Origin: a virus
Direction: 5' to 3' (one strand)
DNA length: 30,422 nucleotides
IMG/VR virus record: IMGVR_UViG_3300035181_000624
Location: 1-30,422 of that record
Part shown: one piece after another, positions 1-7,607 of the stretch
Layout: the number at the start of each line of letters is the position of its first letter
Position numbering within the stretch: position 1 is the first letter of the stretch
Position numbers and translations under genes: made by a program
The notes under the pieces: generated by a model
What the model was told of the DNA's origin: nothing
The model's input: only the letters and a program-made list of their open reading frames with translations
The model's database searches: none

Positions 1-120
1 AACTGAAGTGACCGAACCCACACCTGGAGTAAATCCTAAAGCAGTTGTAACATCGCTTGAAGTAAGTGTAACTGCGCCTGTTCTTGTATTAAAACTACTT
101 ACGCCACTTGTACTACCGTT
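1..120. repeat. Terminal direct repeat, left copy (circular overlap)
   Basis: Bases 1-120 are identical to 30303-30422. The repeat lies in the middle of an uninterrupted fibre gene, so it most likely marks assembly overlap of a circular or permuted genome, not a biological end. Confidence 0.9.
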
Positions 121-504
121 AGATGCTAGTGTAATTCTACCATCTGCTCCCACTGTAATGTTTGCATTAGTATAAGAACCTGGAGTGACTGCTGTATTTG
201 AAATGGTCGTTGCAAAACTTCCTGTTCCACTACCGGTTACATCACCTGTTAAAGTAATTGTTTGATCACCTGTATTCGTACCACTCAAGTTCGTGCCGGC
301 GATTGTTCCTGTTGAATTGATTTGAGTAGGTGTAATCGCACCTAACCCAATAGAAAGTACACCACTTGTTGTGATGGGTGATCCTGAAACTGTAACACCT
401 TGGTTGCCTGTTGCCGCGATTGCTGTTACAGTACCGGAACCTCCACCACCTCCACCTGTTGGGAAATTAGGTGTAGCATTTAATATGCTTTGCCCATTAA
501 TCAT
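1..504 (-). CDS. Tail fibre protein, N-terminal part (gene continues across the circular join)
   Basis: This is the first 168 codons of a fibre gene. The start ATG overlaps the stop of the upstream 107-aa gene as TAATG, which suggests coupled translation. The protein opens with MINGQSILNATPNFPTG and a glycine run. Fibre-type low-complexity segments follow: SGSPITTSGVLSIGLG, GTNTGDQTITLTGDVTG and VSSFNTRTGAVTLTSSDV. The frame is still open at base 1. Base 1 equals base 30303, and the frame continues into 29805-30302 to give a 333-aa protein with no stop. These G/T/S-rich repeats are common in trimeric phage tail fibres; the fold is inferred, not shown. The neighbours (portal, Hint protein, further fibres) fit a host-attachment role. 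Confidence 0.85.
   Translation of the reverse strand, partial: MINGQSILNATPNFPTGGGGGGSGTVTAIAATGNQGVTVSGSPITTSGVLSIGLGAITPTQINSTGTIAGTNLSGTNTGDQTITLTGDVTGSGTGSFATTISNTAVTPGSYTNANITVGADGRITLASNGSTSGVSSFNTRTGAVTLTSSDVTTALGFTPGVGSVTSV
209..291. repeat. 83-bp direct repeat in the fibre gene, copy 1
   Basis: Matches 30094-30176 at 78 of 83 positions. It encodes the repeated TNTGDQTITLTGDVTG segment. On the circle the copies are 417 bases apart, a multiple of three, so recombination would shorten the fibre in frame. Confidence 0.85.
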
Positions 505-827
505 TATTGAAGCCCATAAAATGCTACTGAAATTGTTATTGCTGCTGGTGCAAAAATTGTAAATAATGTCATTTCTTCTACCAAGTATCTGGTAGTGGGA
601 TTTAATTCGTCGCCACTACCGTCTGCCACGGGAGAGCCATTGGCCACTCCACCATTAAAATTGACAAAGAAGTGACCAGTCGATGAAAATGCAACTATAT
701 TTGCGCCGACTGGAACTGATACTATTTTTACATCTGTTGGGTTGAAAGTATACACATTTACATACTTCGATGGGTTTAATTGCATCGATCTCTGTGTTTG
801 TACATCATATTGGGTAATTGGTACCAT
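504..827 (-). CDS. Small virion-associated protein, beta-rich, unknown
   Basis: A 107-aa protein starting MVPITQYDVQTQRSM. It is rich in V, T, F, N and G with alternating hydrophobic residues, so probably a small beta-sandwich. No catalytic motif or membrane segment is visible. A strong AAGGAG sits four bases before the ATG, and a GATAAATA box lies about 20 bases upstream at 847-854. Its stop overlaps the fibre start as TAATG, so it is probably made together with the fibre. It could be a fibre adaptor or capsid decoration protein. The role is inferred only from position between the Hint protein and the fibre. Confidence 0.6.
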   Translation of the reverse strand: MVPITQYDVQTQRSMQLNPSKYVNVYTFNPTDVKIVSVPVGANIVAFSSTGHFFVNFNGGVANGSPVADGSGDELNPTTRYLVEEMTLFTIFAPAAITISVAFYGLQ

Positions 828-846
828 ATAACTCCTTATAGAGTAT

Positions 847-854
847 TATTTATC
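847..854 (-). promoter_or_regulatory. GATAAATA box (candidate late promoter), upstream of the 107-aa gene
   Basis: GATAAATA on the minus strand. It includes the stop codon of the Hint-domain gene and lies 19 bases before the 107-aa gene, followed by an AAGGAG site. It is one of seven exact copies I found, all between genes and all on the coding strand. No TTGACA-like -35 sits upstream, which resembles T4-type late promoters. Promoter function is inferred. Confidence 0.45.
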
Positions 855-2685
855 TATGTTTTGCTTTGATCATCTTTTCGAAGTAGTCCCGGCCCAATGC
901 CCGAACTATAGCTGCTGGAATAACAAATTCACCATTTGATAATTTTGCTGGAATAGAATCACTTGTTCCTGTGCCGGGGCCACTTATATACCCACCTTTA
1001 GCATCTTCCTCTACGCGACCTATGTCGAAAGGAGTTCCACCGCCACCGCCACCGCCACCACCTTCTCCCTCGGCCATTTTCATGTTGTGGTGCAAAATAA
1101 ATCCATCGGCAGTTTCACCGGCCCAAAAACATTTATTACCTACTGTAATGTGCTGAACTTGAATAAATCCGATACTTATGACTTCTACAATCTTAGACCA
1201 TCTATTTCGTATTTTACCGTTAGTAGTTTTGCGTGTTGCTACTTTTTCACCCATAAGTTCGTGGGGATTTTTTAATCCATTCTTTGTTGGAATAGGAGCA
1301 CTTCCGGAACAAATAAGTGATACTCCATTCTTTGTTACAATTCTAAAGCCTGGTTGTGTTTTCTCTTGTGAATAACTTACAATACCTGTTCCTGGTTTAA
1401 GTGTTCTTTCATCCGCAAGTATCATAGAATTACCTACTTCTATACTGCCTGCTAAATTACCTTCTGGTAAGAAAGATGCTATATGAACACACCCTGCACC
1501 ACCACCACCTGTGTCCCATTCTGATGGTGCTTCTGCTGTGGAAGGATCACCATTGTCATTACCGCCATTATAACCATCACTACGACCACCTTGACCATCT
1601 CCACCCTGGTCAGTTGTTGTTGGAAAGTAACTATTAGGTTGAGATGGGCCGTTAAAGTTTGCTTCACCTTCTTGTGGAATATTAGTATTTGCTCTGTTCC
1701 ATGTCTTATATGCATTGTTACCAGCGTTGATAAGATTATACGGATTAGGATTGCCTAAAGCGGATAGAATACTTAATCCAGTTCTTGTATAATCCCACAC
1801 AGAATTTGTATCTGTAGTGTATGGATTTAGGTTACCTGCTGTTACACTTCCATTATTGTCGTTGCCGGGTGTTGGAACAAAATTAGTTGAAGTGTCTCCA
1901 TAACTACCGTTACCGAATGATCCGTTGTTATCACCATTTCCGGAGTTGCCAGAACCATTACCATTACCTGTATTACCTGTATTACCTGTATTTCCACCAT
2001 AGGTTCCACTAGGGATCCATGTACTTCCAGTGTTTCCGTTACCATTTCCCGGGCCAGTATAAACACCACCTCCTCCACCTCCAGTAGTTACATGCCCGGG
2101 GCCTACTACACCTGTATTAGGGTTAGTCGTACCAGTTCCTTGACCTGGAGTCAATGCTGAAAACGGTTGCTGTGTTGATAACCACGATTGATACTGTGGA
2201 GCCAATGTATTGAAACCCGGGATATTCTGAGGTGTCGGTGTAATATTAAATAATCCTTTAGGAGGATTATAAACACCCGGTTGACCTTGTGGAGTGTTTT
2301 GAAAACCGTTGTTTTGTGCGTTCTGGAACGCCGGTGTATTATAACCCGAATTACCTCCGATGTTCTGTCCAATCGGTTGTGTATTATTAGGATTCATCAT
2401 CCCACCAATGTTTGGATTACTCCCAGGATTTTGTGCGTAGTTTTGATTATTACCACCCGAAGTTCCGCTATACATTATAGGATTACCGTTCTGGTCTACA
2501 TATGTTTCTCTAGGAACTTGTGGGTCGCCAGTTTGGTGATACGGTGCTGGGCGCTGTATCTGTTCTTGTGACAGGATCGGCGCATCCGATCCTGTATTAG
2601 ATACTTGAACTGTATCCGGATTTATTACACCGGTTGGTTGTGGAACACCATAATTCAGCCCCAAAATTGTTTTTAACATATCCAT
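850..2685 (-). CDS. Gly/Asn-rich virion protein with a Hint (intein-like) domain
   Basis: A 611-aa protein just after the portal (TAATATG junction). Residues 1-398 are low complexity: Pro/Gln/Asn early, then a Gly/Asn/Thr stretch at about 200-262 encoded by 9-bp tandem repeats. Residues 399-534 look like a Hint domain: Cys399 opens it after GGGGAG, LICSGSAPIPT (457-467) matches the block-B region, VQHITVGNKCFWAG follows, and it closes with LHHN (531-534). No homing endonuclease is inserted. Residue 535 is Met, not the Cys/Ser/Thr needed for normal splicing, so cleavage or an inactive relic is more likely. After a nine-glycine run the C-terminus reads GPGTGTSDSIPAKLSNGEFV, a segment I recall from many phage structural proteins. 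It is probably a large virion component; its function is unknown. Confidence 0.7.
   Translation of the reverse strand: MDMLKTILGLNYGVPQPTGVINPDTVQVSNTGSDAPILSQEQIQRPAPYHQTGDPQVPRETYVDQNGNPIMYSGTSGGNNQNYAQNPGSNPNIGGMMNPNNTQPIGQNIGGNSGYNTPAFQNAQNNGFQNTPQGQPGVYNPPKGLFNITPTPQNIPGFNTLAPQYQSWLSTQQPFSALTPGQGTGTTNPNTGVVGPGHVTTGGGGGGVYTGPGNGNGNTGSTWIPSGTYGGNTGNTGNTGNGNGSGNSGNGDNNGSFGNGSYGDTSTNFVPTPGNDNNGSVTAGNLNPYTTDTNSVWDYTRTGLSILSALGNPNPYNLINAGNNAYKTWNRANTNIPQEGEANFNGPSQPNSYFPTTTDQGGDGQGGRSDGYNGGNDNGDPSTAEAPSEWDTGGGGAGCVHIASFLPEGNLAGSIEVGNSMILADERTLKPGTGIVSYSQEKTQPGFRIVTKNGVSLICSGSAPIPTKNGLKNPHELMGEKVATRKTTNGKIRNRWSKIVEVISIGFIQVQHITVGNKCFWAGETADGFILHHNMKMAEGEGGGGGGGGGTPFDIGRVEEDAKGGYISGPGTGTSDSIPAKLSNGEFVIPAAIVRALGRDYFEKMIKAKHR
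1966..1992. repeat. 9-bp tandem repeat within the Hint-protein gene
   Basis: ACCTGTATT is repeated three times in a row on the plus strand and encodes the GNTGNTGNTG stretch on the minus strand. A multiple of three preserves frame, so copy number could vary by slippage without breaking the protein. Confidence 0.85.
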
Positions 2686-2686
2686 A

Positions 2687-4957
2687 TTATTGTCCTTGTG
2701 ATCCGTTAGTTATATCACCCAAATGACCTTCTTTAGCTGCTTGTAATGTCACATCAATCATGTGTTGTTGATGGTTCATTTTTGTTTTTACCATATCTGC
2801 ATCTATCTTATCGCGAGTATCATTCATTGCGTGATAGGCTCTAGCACTAGCAACTCTAATATCACCTTCAGTCTTAGCATGAATAACAGCAATTTGGCCT
2901 TCGTGGTCAATTTGTTTTGTCACTTTTTCAATAGTTAACTGATGATTCTGCGCTTGTAATGCTTGTAACTCTTGAGTCATTTGTTGAATTAGTTGTGACT
3001 GTTGTTGAATTGCTGCTTGTGCTTGTGGTGGTAAAGGGTCTGTTTCATTCTTATCGTCAATCAATCCTGGAGACTTCATCATCAATACTTTCTTCAACCT
3101 ATCTTGAATAACTCCTGCCTTGTCGAAATCCATTTCACCCACTAAAATATCTTGGATGAAAGGCATCACTGCTGGATCACTTCCAACTAATTTGATAATT
3201 TGTTCTAATGCTTGTGATTTACGAGTAGCATAGGCTGGGCCCGCCGAAACTGCAACACCATATTCACCCATATCCATTTGATGAATCTTTTGTTGGCCAT
3301 TCTCGACAAATATTTGGTTGATCTTAACAATTTCTTCCTCTGAATCTGCACCTATAATTCGTACTGTTCGTGGTGTATCATATATTTTAGGGATCAATTT
3401 GATGCATAGATATCCTAATCGTTGAATTGCTCGCTGTAAAGCATCACTAAAGTGGTAGTTACTATTTTGCCCTTGTTGTGCAAGTGTCTTAATAGCTATC
3501 CCACTCTGATCATTCGCGGTTGCACCTAAACCTGCATCATAAACACCTATCGTTGCTTTAAGATCATTCTCAAATTTTACAGCAGCCTGTAACAAATCAC
3601 CAATCTGTCCTGTTTGATCCGCTCTTGTTGGTGGTGCTAACGGTCTTTGTGGATTGTCTGGATCGACAGAATTATATGGGAGCATAGACCAGTTCTCTGT
3701 ATTGGCAGTCTTCCATTGATTCTCGTAGCCCTTAACACTCTTGATGTCAACTATCCACGGAGATTTATTTGATGAACCTATTCGTCGTACAGTTGAACTT
3801 GCCATATAATTAAGCATCTTTTGGCTATCTTTCGCATTATGGATTAATCCACGAATATCTCTTTCACCGTCTACTATCAAAGTAGGGCCATAGATAGAAA
3901 CGAAAGGGAAATCTTCCGAAGCCCAATCACCCATATCTAAGATTTCTACTCCATTGAATATCGCCCATTTAATTTTTGTGGAGATAATATTTCTTTTTCT
4001 CAGTACTGCCTTCTGTGCTAGAGTGCCGTCAGGTAATGTCTTACTAGGAAATGGTGACCTAGCATCATCACTTTCGGCTTCACTTTCGTTAGGATCATAC
4101 CATCCCATGTTGTCTACTGTCGTACCATCTTCTAACAGATACTCTATAGATTCTATTTCTTCCTTGTACCAATATTTAACTACACGAATACCGTCACCAC
4201 CTACCCACTTAGAAACGGTTGCGCCCGTCACTTCTAAATCAATAGAAGCCATTTCACTATTTGGAAATAATCTTTTATATGCATCTACTGAGTAATCATC
4301 GAACTCGAACCAGCAACTTGCATCGCTACTATCGGGTTCTGTTGCATCGCCATCGGGTATAATCTTGAAAGGATCATGTGGGCTTGTAATTAGGATTTCT
4401 TGGTTGTGCCCTATACCATTTACATATTTTGTTTCTAATTTGAGAAATCCAAAGCCGGGAACCATTGCACCACTTTCTCCAGCAGCATGGATATATGCAG
4501 TCTGTGCATAAGATTTTCTTTCTATGTCTCGAATTAGTCCAGCAAAAATCTGTGCAGTTTCATCACTACCAACTTCGTCTGTGGGATATACATTGATAGA
4601 AATTTGTTGTTGGCGAAGTTCATTTTCGACCTGTTTAACAAACTGTGGTAACCTATTAACAGTAATATTAGGCTCTTTACGAATACTGCCAACTCGTTGT
4701 AGGTCTGTCGTCCACTGGTCTCCACGGTAGAAACGCAAGTCGTCCATCGCATTCTTTCGAATCTTGCTCCACGAGTCCATAGATTTATTGAAACGCTCTT
4801 TACCTGTTTCTAGAATATCTTCTAGTTGGTCCTTAAGAGTATCTTCATCTGGCTCTGTAGTTTTACTACTTGTTTTGATTGATTGGGAGTTTGACATCTT
4901 CATATCACTAGATTTTCTAGCCTTAACAGAAGATGTTGGGAATTTTGTGGGTTTCAT
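2687..4957 (-). CDS. Portal protein, P22 family
   Basis: A 756-aa portal (P22 gp1 is 725 aa). Portals form the dodecameric ring at the capsid vertex through which DNA is packed and ejected. Family-like features include FYRGDQW at 76-82, NRLPQFVKQVENELRQQ at 101-117, and a glutamine-rich coiled coil at about 646-690. A long helical tail follows, like the C-terminal barrel of P22-type portals. The first 40 residues are Ser/Lys-rich and probably disordered. The gene lies 75 bases after the large terminase and has only a weak AGG ribosome site. It ends one base before the Hint-protein gene. Assignment is from sequence pattern and gene order. Confidence 0.9.
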   Translation of the reverse strand: MKPTKFPTSSVKARKSSDMKMSNSQSIKTSSKTTEPDEDTLKDQLEDILETGKERFNKSMDSWSKIRKNAMDDLRFYRGDQWTTDLQRVGSIRKEPNITVNRLPQFVKQVENELRQQQISINVYPTDEVGSDETAQIFAGLIRDIERKSYAQTAYIHAAGESGAMVPGFGFLKLETKYVNGIGHNQEILITSPHDPFKIIPDGDATEPDSSDASCWFEFDDYSVDAYKRLFPNSEMASIDLEVTGATVSKWVGGDGIRVVKYWYKEEIESIEYLLEDGTTVDNMGWYDPNESEAESDDARSPFPSKTLPDGTLAQKAVLRKRNIISTKIKWAIFNGVEILDMGDWASEDFPFVSIYGPTLIVDGERDIRGLIHNAKDSQKMLNYMASSTVRRIGSSNKSPWIVDIKSVKGYENQWKTANTENWSMLPYNSVDPDNPQRPLAPPTRADQTGQIGDLLQAAVKFENDLKATIGVYDAGLGATANDQSGIAIKTLAQQGQNSNYHFSDALQRAIQRLGYLCIKLIPKIYDTPRTVRIIGADSEEEIVKINQIFVENGQQKIHQMDMGEYGVAVSAGPAYATRKSQALEQIIKLVGSDPAVMPFIQDILVGEMDFDKAGVIQDRLKKVLMMKSPGLIDDKNETDPLPPQAQAAIQQQSQLIQQMTQELQALQAQNHQLTIEKVTKQIDHEGQIAVIHAKTEGDIRVASARAYHAMNDTRDKIDADMVKTKMNHQQHMIDVTLQAAKEGHLGDITNGSQGQ

Positions 4958-5015
4958 TTCGTTAGCCTATAATAGAAAGAGTCCTAAGATACTCTATACT
5001 TGTTAGTTTAACGTT

Positions 5016-5023
5016 TATTTATC
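5016..5023 (-). promoter_or_regulatory. GATAAATA box, upstream of the portal gene
   Basis: GATAAATA on the minus strand in the 75-bp gap between the large terminase and portal, 58 bases before the portal ATG. A short hairpin (AGAGT/ACTCT) lies between box and gene. Candidate late promoter. Confidence 0.4.
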
Positions 5024-5032
5024 TCTGGTATA

Positions 5033-6556
5033 TTATGTAAACATCCAGCTATCAGGTCCACGAAAGTCATGTACATTTAGATCCAATGGTTGTTCTTTAG
5101 CAATACACTCGGCTTCTGTTTGAAGGATCTTATCGCGTGTGTGAATACCATATCTCCAAGCATCCATTATGTGATCATTCTTTTTAACAATTGTTCCTTT
5201 CTTATCTCTACGATAACCTCGAAACTCTTTTAGAAGCGATTGACAAGTGCTGAATACCTTTAGTCTACCTGCACACAATAATTCTAGAACTTCATAAAGG
5301 CCACTTTCTACAGCCTTATCGGCATTCTGTATGTGTAATCCTAAATCATTATATGTTGCATATAAGTTTTCACCATCATTAGCTGAACGGCCACGAGCCG
5401 CAGTATCGATTGCTCCTCTAATCCACTTACCACGAGCGTGAATGCCTTGTGCGTGACTGGATGGTAGGCCTTCTATTTGGAATAATTCACTGTAAGTATA
5501 GAGAGTGCCACTGTCTCTATCATAGGCTAACCATACTGCTGCGGTGTTTCTGCCCACGTCGAAACCGTAACAACGAGGCCAATGTTTTGGAATCTCGAAA
5601 GGTTCTACTACGAAAGTTGATTCTTCTACAGGATAGATAGCGCCTTCCTCTAAGGTAGGTAGACCATATCTTCGTGCTGTTCTTTGATAGGGTGGATAGG
5701 CTGCTAAGATTTGATTGATACGCTCTTGTGATAGATGTTTTACATCATCCATACCCGCACCAGTAACCCACTTACCATCACCCATCTCACCTGTTTGTGT
5801 TACATCACCTCCTGGAAACCAATTATTGATAACATCACTTGCGCCTTTTAGGGGTGTAAAAGTGAGTATCAATATGTTGTTACCTGTTGTTGTTCGCATT
5901 AGGCATTCACGATAGACTTCTACAGGCGGCTCTTCATCTAGGAAGACTGAAACAGCAGTACCTTGAAAGGTCTCCCATCCTTGCTCATAAGATTTGAAAG
6001 TGATAGAACTATATGTTCCATTTACATGTTTAATACGCACAGAACCGATACTCGTCCTTTCTTTCTTTGCGTCTTTAAGTGATCCGAAATCTATACAGTC
6101 TCTAGGAATCAATCCTGTTCCGAATTGACCTACCTTGCCTAATAAGAGTGGTTGAAGGATATCGATGACTGTATCTCCCGAAACCCCAACACACCACCAG
6201 TCATTACATGTAGTAAACCTTTTACCGCTCCAAAACTCCGGATATAATCCTGTTACGTGATACATTACCTCTAAAGCACCCGCTAAAGTCTTACCAATAC
6301 GATTACCAGCGCGGAACATTCTTTGGATATGATCCTTACCTTTCTCCCAAAACTCGCAGTGTTGTGGATAGTTATGGTAGGAATAGATAGTATCTACACC
6401 CTCGAATATCTTGTGAGTTGCTGGAAATTCTCCATCGACAAGTTTAATATCTTTTTCAGGATATAGATACTTGTATAAATTACCACTGTTTATATATTCT
6501 AACTGGCTTTCTATTTGTGATAGAAACTGTAATTCATCATCTGTGACTGTTAGCAT
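5033..6556 (-). CDS. Terminase large subunit
   Basis: A 507-aa packaging motor with an N-terminal ATPase that pumps DNA and a C-terminal nuclease that cuts the concatemer. Walker A is RAGNRIGKT at 82-90. Walker B is SVFLDEE at 203-209, with the catalytic Glu after Asp207. The RNase H-like nuclease acids are Asp333 (YGFDVG), Asp384 (GAIDTA) and Asp461/Asp465 (NDHIMDAWRY). All key residues are present, and the length is close to P22 gp2. The start is supported by AAGGTAG just upstream. It follows the small terminase and an 82-aa gene and precedes the portal, the normal packaging order. P22-like relatives package by headful, which would fit the circular map. Confidence 0.95.
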   Translation of the reverse strand: MLTVTDDELQFLSQIESQLEYINSGNLYKYLYPEKDIKLVDGEFPATHKIFEGVDTIYSYHNYPQHCEFWEKGKDHIQRMFRAGNRIGKTLAGALEVMYHVTGLYPEFWSGKRFTTCNDWWCVGVSGDTVIDILQPLLLGKVGQFGTGLIPRDCIDFGSLKDAKKERTSIGSVRIKHVNGTYSSITFKSYEQGWETFQGTAVSVFLDEEPPVEVYRECLMRTTTGNNILILTFTPLKGASDVINNWFPGGDVTQTGEMGDGKWVTGAGMDDVKHLSQERINQILAAYPPYQRTARRYGLPTLEEGAIYPVEESTFVVEPFEIPKHWPRCYGFDVGRNTAAVWLAYDRDSGTLYTYSELFQIEGLPSSHAQGIHARGKWIRGAIDTAARGRSANDGENLYATYNDLGLHIQNADKAVESGLYEVLELLCAGRLKVFSTCQSLLKEFRGYRRDKKGTIVKKNDHIMDAWRYGIHTRDKILQTEAECIAKEQPLDLNVHDFRGPDSWMFT

Positions 6557-6626
6557 CTACTACCTTTTTATTTTTATTATAACGATTTCTCTATCGAAAG
6601 TCAAATAGGTAAAATCTATTATCCCA

Positions 6627-6875
6627 TCATTGTCTGTCGTTGTGACGAATCATCGTTAGATATTCGTTAAAAAATCGTGTTGTCTGCCAATAATCACTGA
6701 TACTCAAACCATATTGTTCACACACGATTTTTATTAAAACATTATCATTAACTTTTGAGTGATACTCTGCTGCGAAAAAGTGGGCTTCTTTTAATGTTAA
6801 ACGCACTTCTTTGAAACATTCTACTTGATTTTGCACTAATTTAAACTCATGTTTTGAGTCGAATAAGTTATCCAT
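6627..6875 (-). CDS. Unknown 82-aa protein between the terminase genes
   Basis: A small, probably all-helical, charged protein (starts MDNLFDSKHEFKLVQ). No recognised domain or membrane segment is visible. It sits between the putative small terminase and the large terminase on the same strand, with about 80-bp gaps on both sides. The ribosome site is weak (GGGA). The position allows a packaging accessory role, or it could itself be the DNA-recognition subunit, but nothing in the sequence decides this. Confidence 0.55.
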   Translation of the reverse strand: MDNLFDSKHEFKLVQNQVECFKEVRLTLKEAHFFAAEYHSKVNDNVLIKIVCEQYGLSISDYWQTTRFFNEYLTMIRHNDRQ

Positions 6876-6954
6876 AAAAATCCCAGGGTATACAAGTTAG
6901 CAGTGACATCACTTTAGGTTGCTAGATTCTACAAAAAACGGCGAATTTAGACGA

Positions 6955-7329
6955 TTACTCTTTGTCTTTTACATCGGGCTTAGATGATAGAACTAATCGA
7001 GTGAGTAAATTGTTTCGATAAGCCTCTAGTTCTTCCTTAGACAATTCAGATATGGTAGAAACTTCTATTTCTGCTCGTTGTTCTTGCAAAATTCTACGAG
7101 ACATATTTTCAGTGAATGTTAGAAATTCTTTCACATTTTTATCCATTTTCGAATCGTTGAAAAGCTTAACCTGGGTTTCTGCAAGCATTTCGACATAAGG
7201 CATACCTAACTTAGCTTCTAAGGCCTTTCGTAATTCTCCACAAGCAATTCTATGCTGATCTTTTTTGGCACCGGCGTTTAATCTAGCACCACCATTATTA
7301 CTATGTGGGCCATTTGGTGTTATAGCCAT
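6955..7329 (-). CDS. Putative terminase small subunit
   Basis: A 124-aa protein, first gene of the virion operon and two genes before the large terminase. The N-terminus has GGARLNAGAKK, a Gly/Lys segment typical of many phage small terminases. The rest is predicted helical and charged (TFTENMSRRILQEQ, ELSKEELEAYRNN), fitting an oligomerising helical core. Small terminases bind the pac site and recruit the large subunit. The start is supported by AAGGAG seven bases upstream. A terminator hairpin and a GATAAATA box precede the gene. The call rests on position and the N-terminal motif, because this family diverges strongly. Confidence 0.6.
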   Translation of the reverse strand: MAITPNGPHSNNGGARLNAGAKKDQHRIACGELRKALEAKLGMPYVEMLAETQVKLFNDSKMDKNVKEFLTFTENMSRRILQEQRAEIEVSTISELSKEELEAYRNNLLTRLVLSSKPDVKDKE

Positions 7330-7356
7330 AATACTACTCCTTTTTAAATAATATAA

Positions 7357-7364
7357 TATTTATC
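7357..7364 (-). promoter_or_regulatory. GATAAATA box, upstream of the terminase operon
   Basis: GATAAATA on the minus strand, 27 bases before the small-terminase ATG and just downstream of the terminator hairpin at 7369-7403. A terminator followed immediately by this box also occurs between the coat and connector genes, which supports a promoter function. Confidence 0.5.
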
Positions 7365-7368
7365 TCGT

Positions 7369-7403
7369 AAAAAAGCCTATCGTACAGTTAAGTAAAATAG
7401 GCT
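7369..7403 (-). terminator. Rho-independent terminator upstream of the virion operon
   Basis: On the minus strand the stem AGCCTAT / ATAGGCT (7397-7403 with 7374-7380) is followed directly by a run of T. It would stop transcripts coming from the replication side before the virion operon. A second inverted repeat (TTGATT/AATCAA, 7407-7424) lies just upstream. Confidence 0.7.
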
Positions 7404-7454
7404 CGTTTGATTGGGAGAAATCAAGCAACAAAAGTAATGTACCCTCGTTATATC

Positions 7455-7462
7455 TATTTATC
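7455..7462 (-). promoter_or_regulatory. GATAAATA box behind the 48-aa gene
   Basis: GATAAATA on the minus strand at the stop of the 48-aa gene, 125 bases before the small terminase and upstream of the 7369-7403 terminator. A transcript from here would have to pass that hairpin. A weak sigma70-like pair (TTGATA, 17 nt, TACATT) overlaps it. Confidence 0.35.
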
Positions 7463-7607
7463 AATCATAAATTGTATCACTCTCGAGGCCTGGGTCTCTA
7501 CCTTCCTCTTTACATTTTGTGAGGTAGGCTTCTATTTGGGCTGCTAAGATTTGTTTCTCTATATCAGCCCGTTTCAATAATTCTAAAATATCATCTGTTG
7601 TCATCAT
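7461..7607 (-). CDS. Small helical protein, unknown (48 aa)
   Basis: A 48-aa frame starting MMTTDDILELLKRADIEKQI. It is acidic and amphipathic, and reads like one long helix with a charged tail (CKEEGRDPG). No Shine-Dalgarno is obvious: the ATG follows a CTAATAAATAAA stretch, a variant of the GATAAATA box. It lies between the large hairpin region and the terminase operon, on the same strand as both. The coding-like composition supports a gene, but the short length keeps this tentative. Confidence 0.45.
   Translation of the reverse strand: MMTTDDILELLKRADIEKQILAAQIEAYLTKCKEEGRDPGLESDTIYD

Noticed and set aside
1038-1062. Short regular CACCGC repeats as a possible array
   Set aside because: They are simple poly-glycine codons in a linker, without spacers. 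No CRISPR array is present in the window.
7436-7464. Sigma70 promoter TTGATA-17-TACATT before the small terminase
   Set aside because: The -10 matches only four of six positions and the -35 overlaps a GATAAATA box, so the box explains the site as well.
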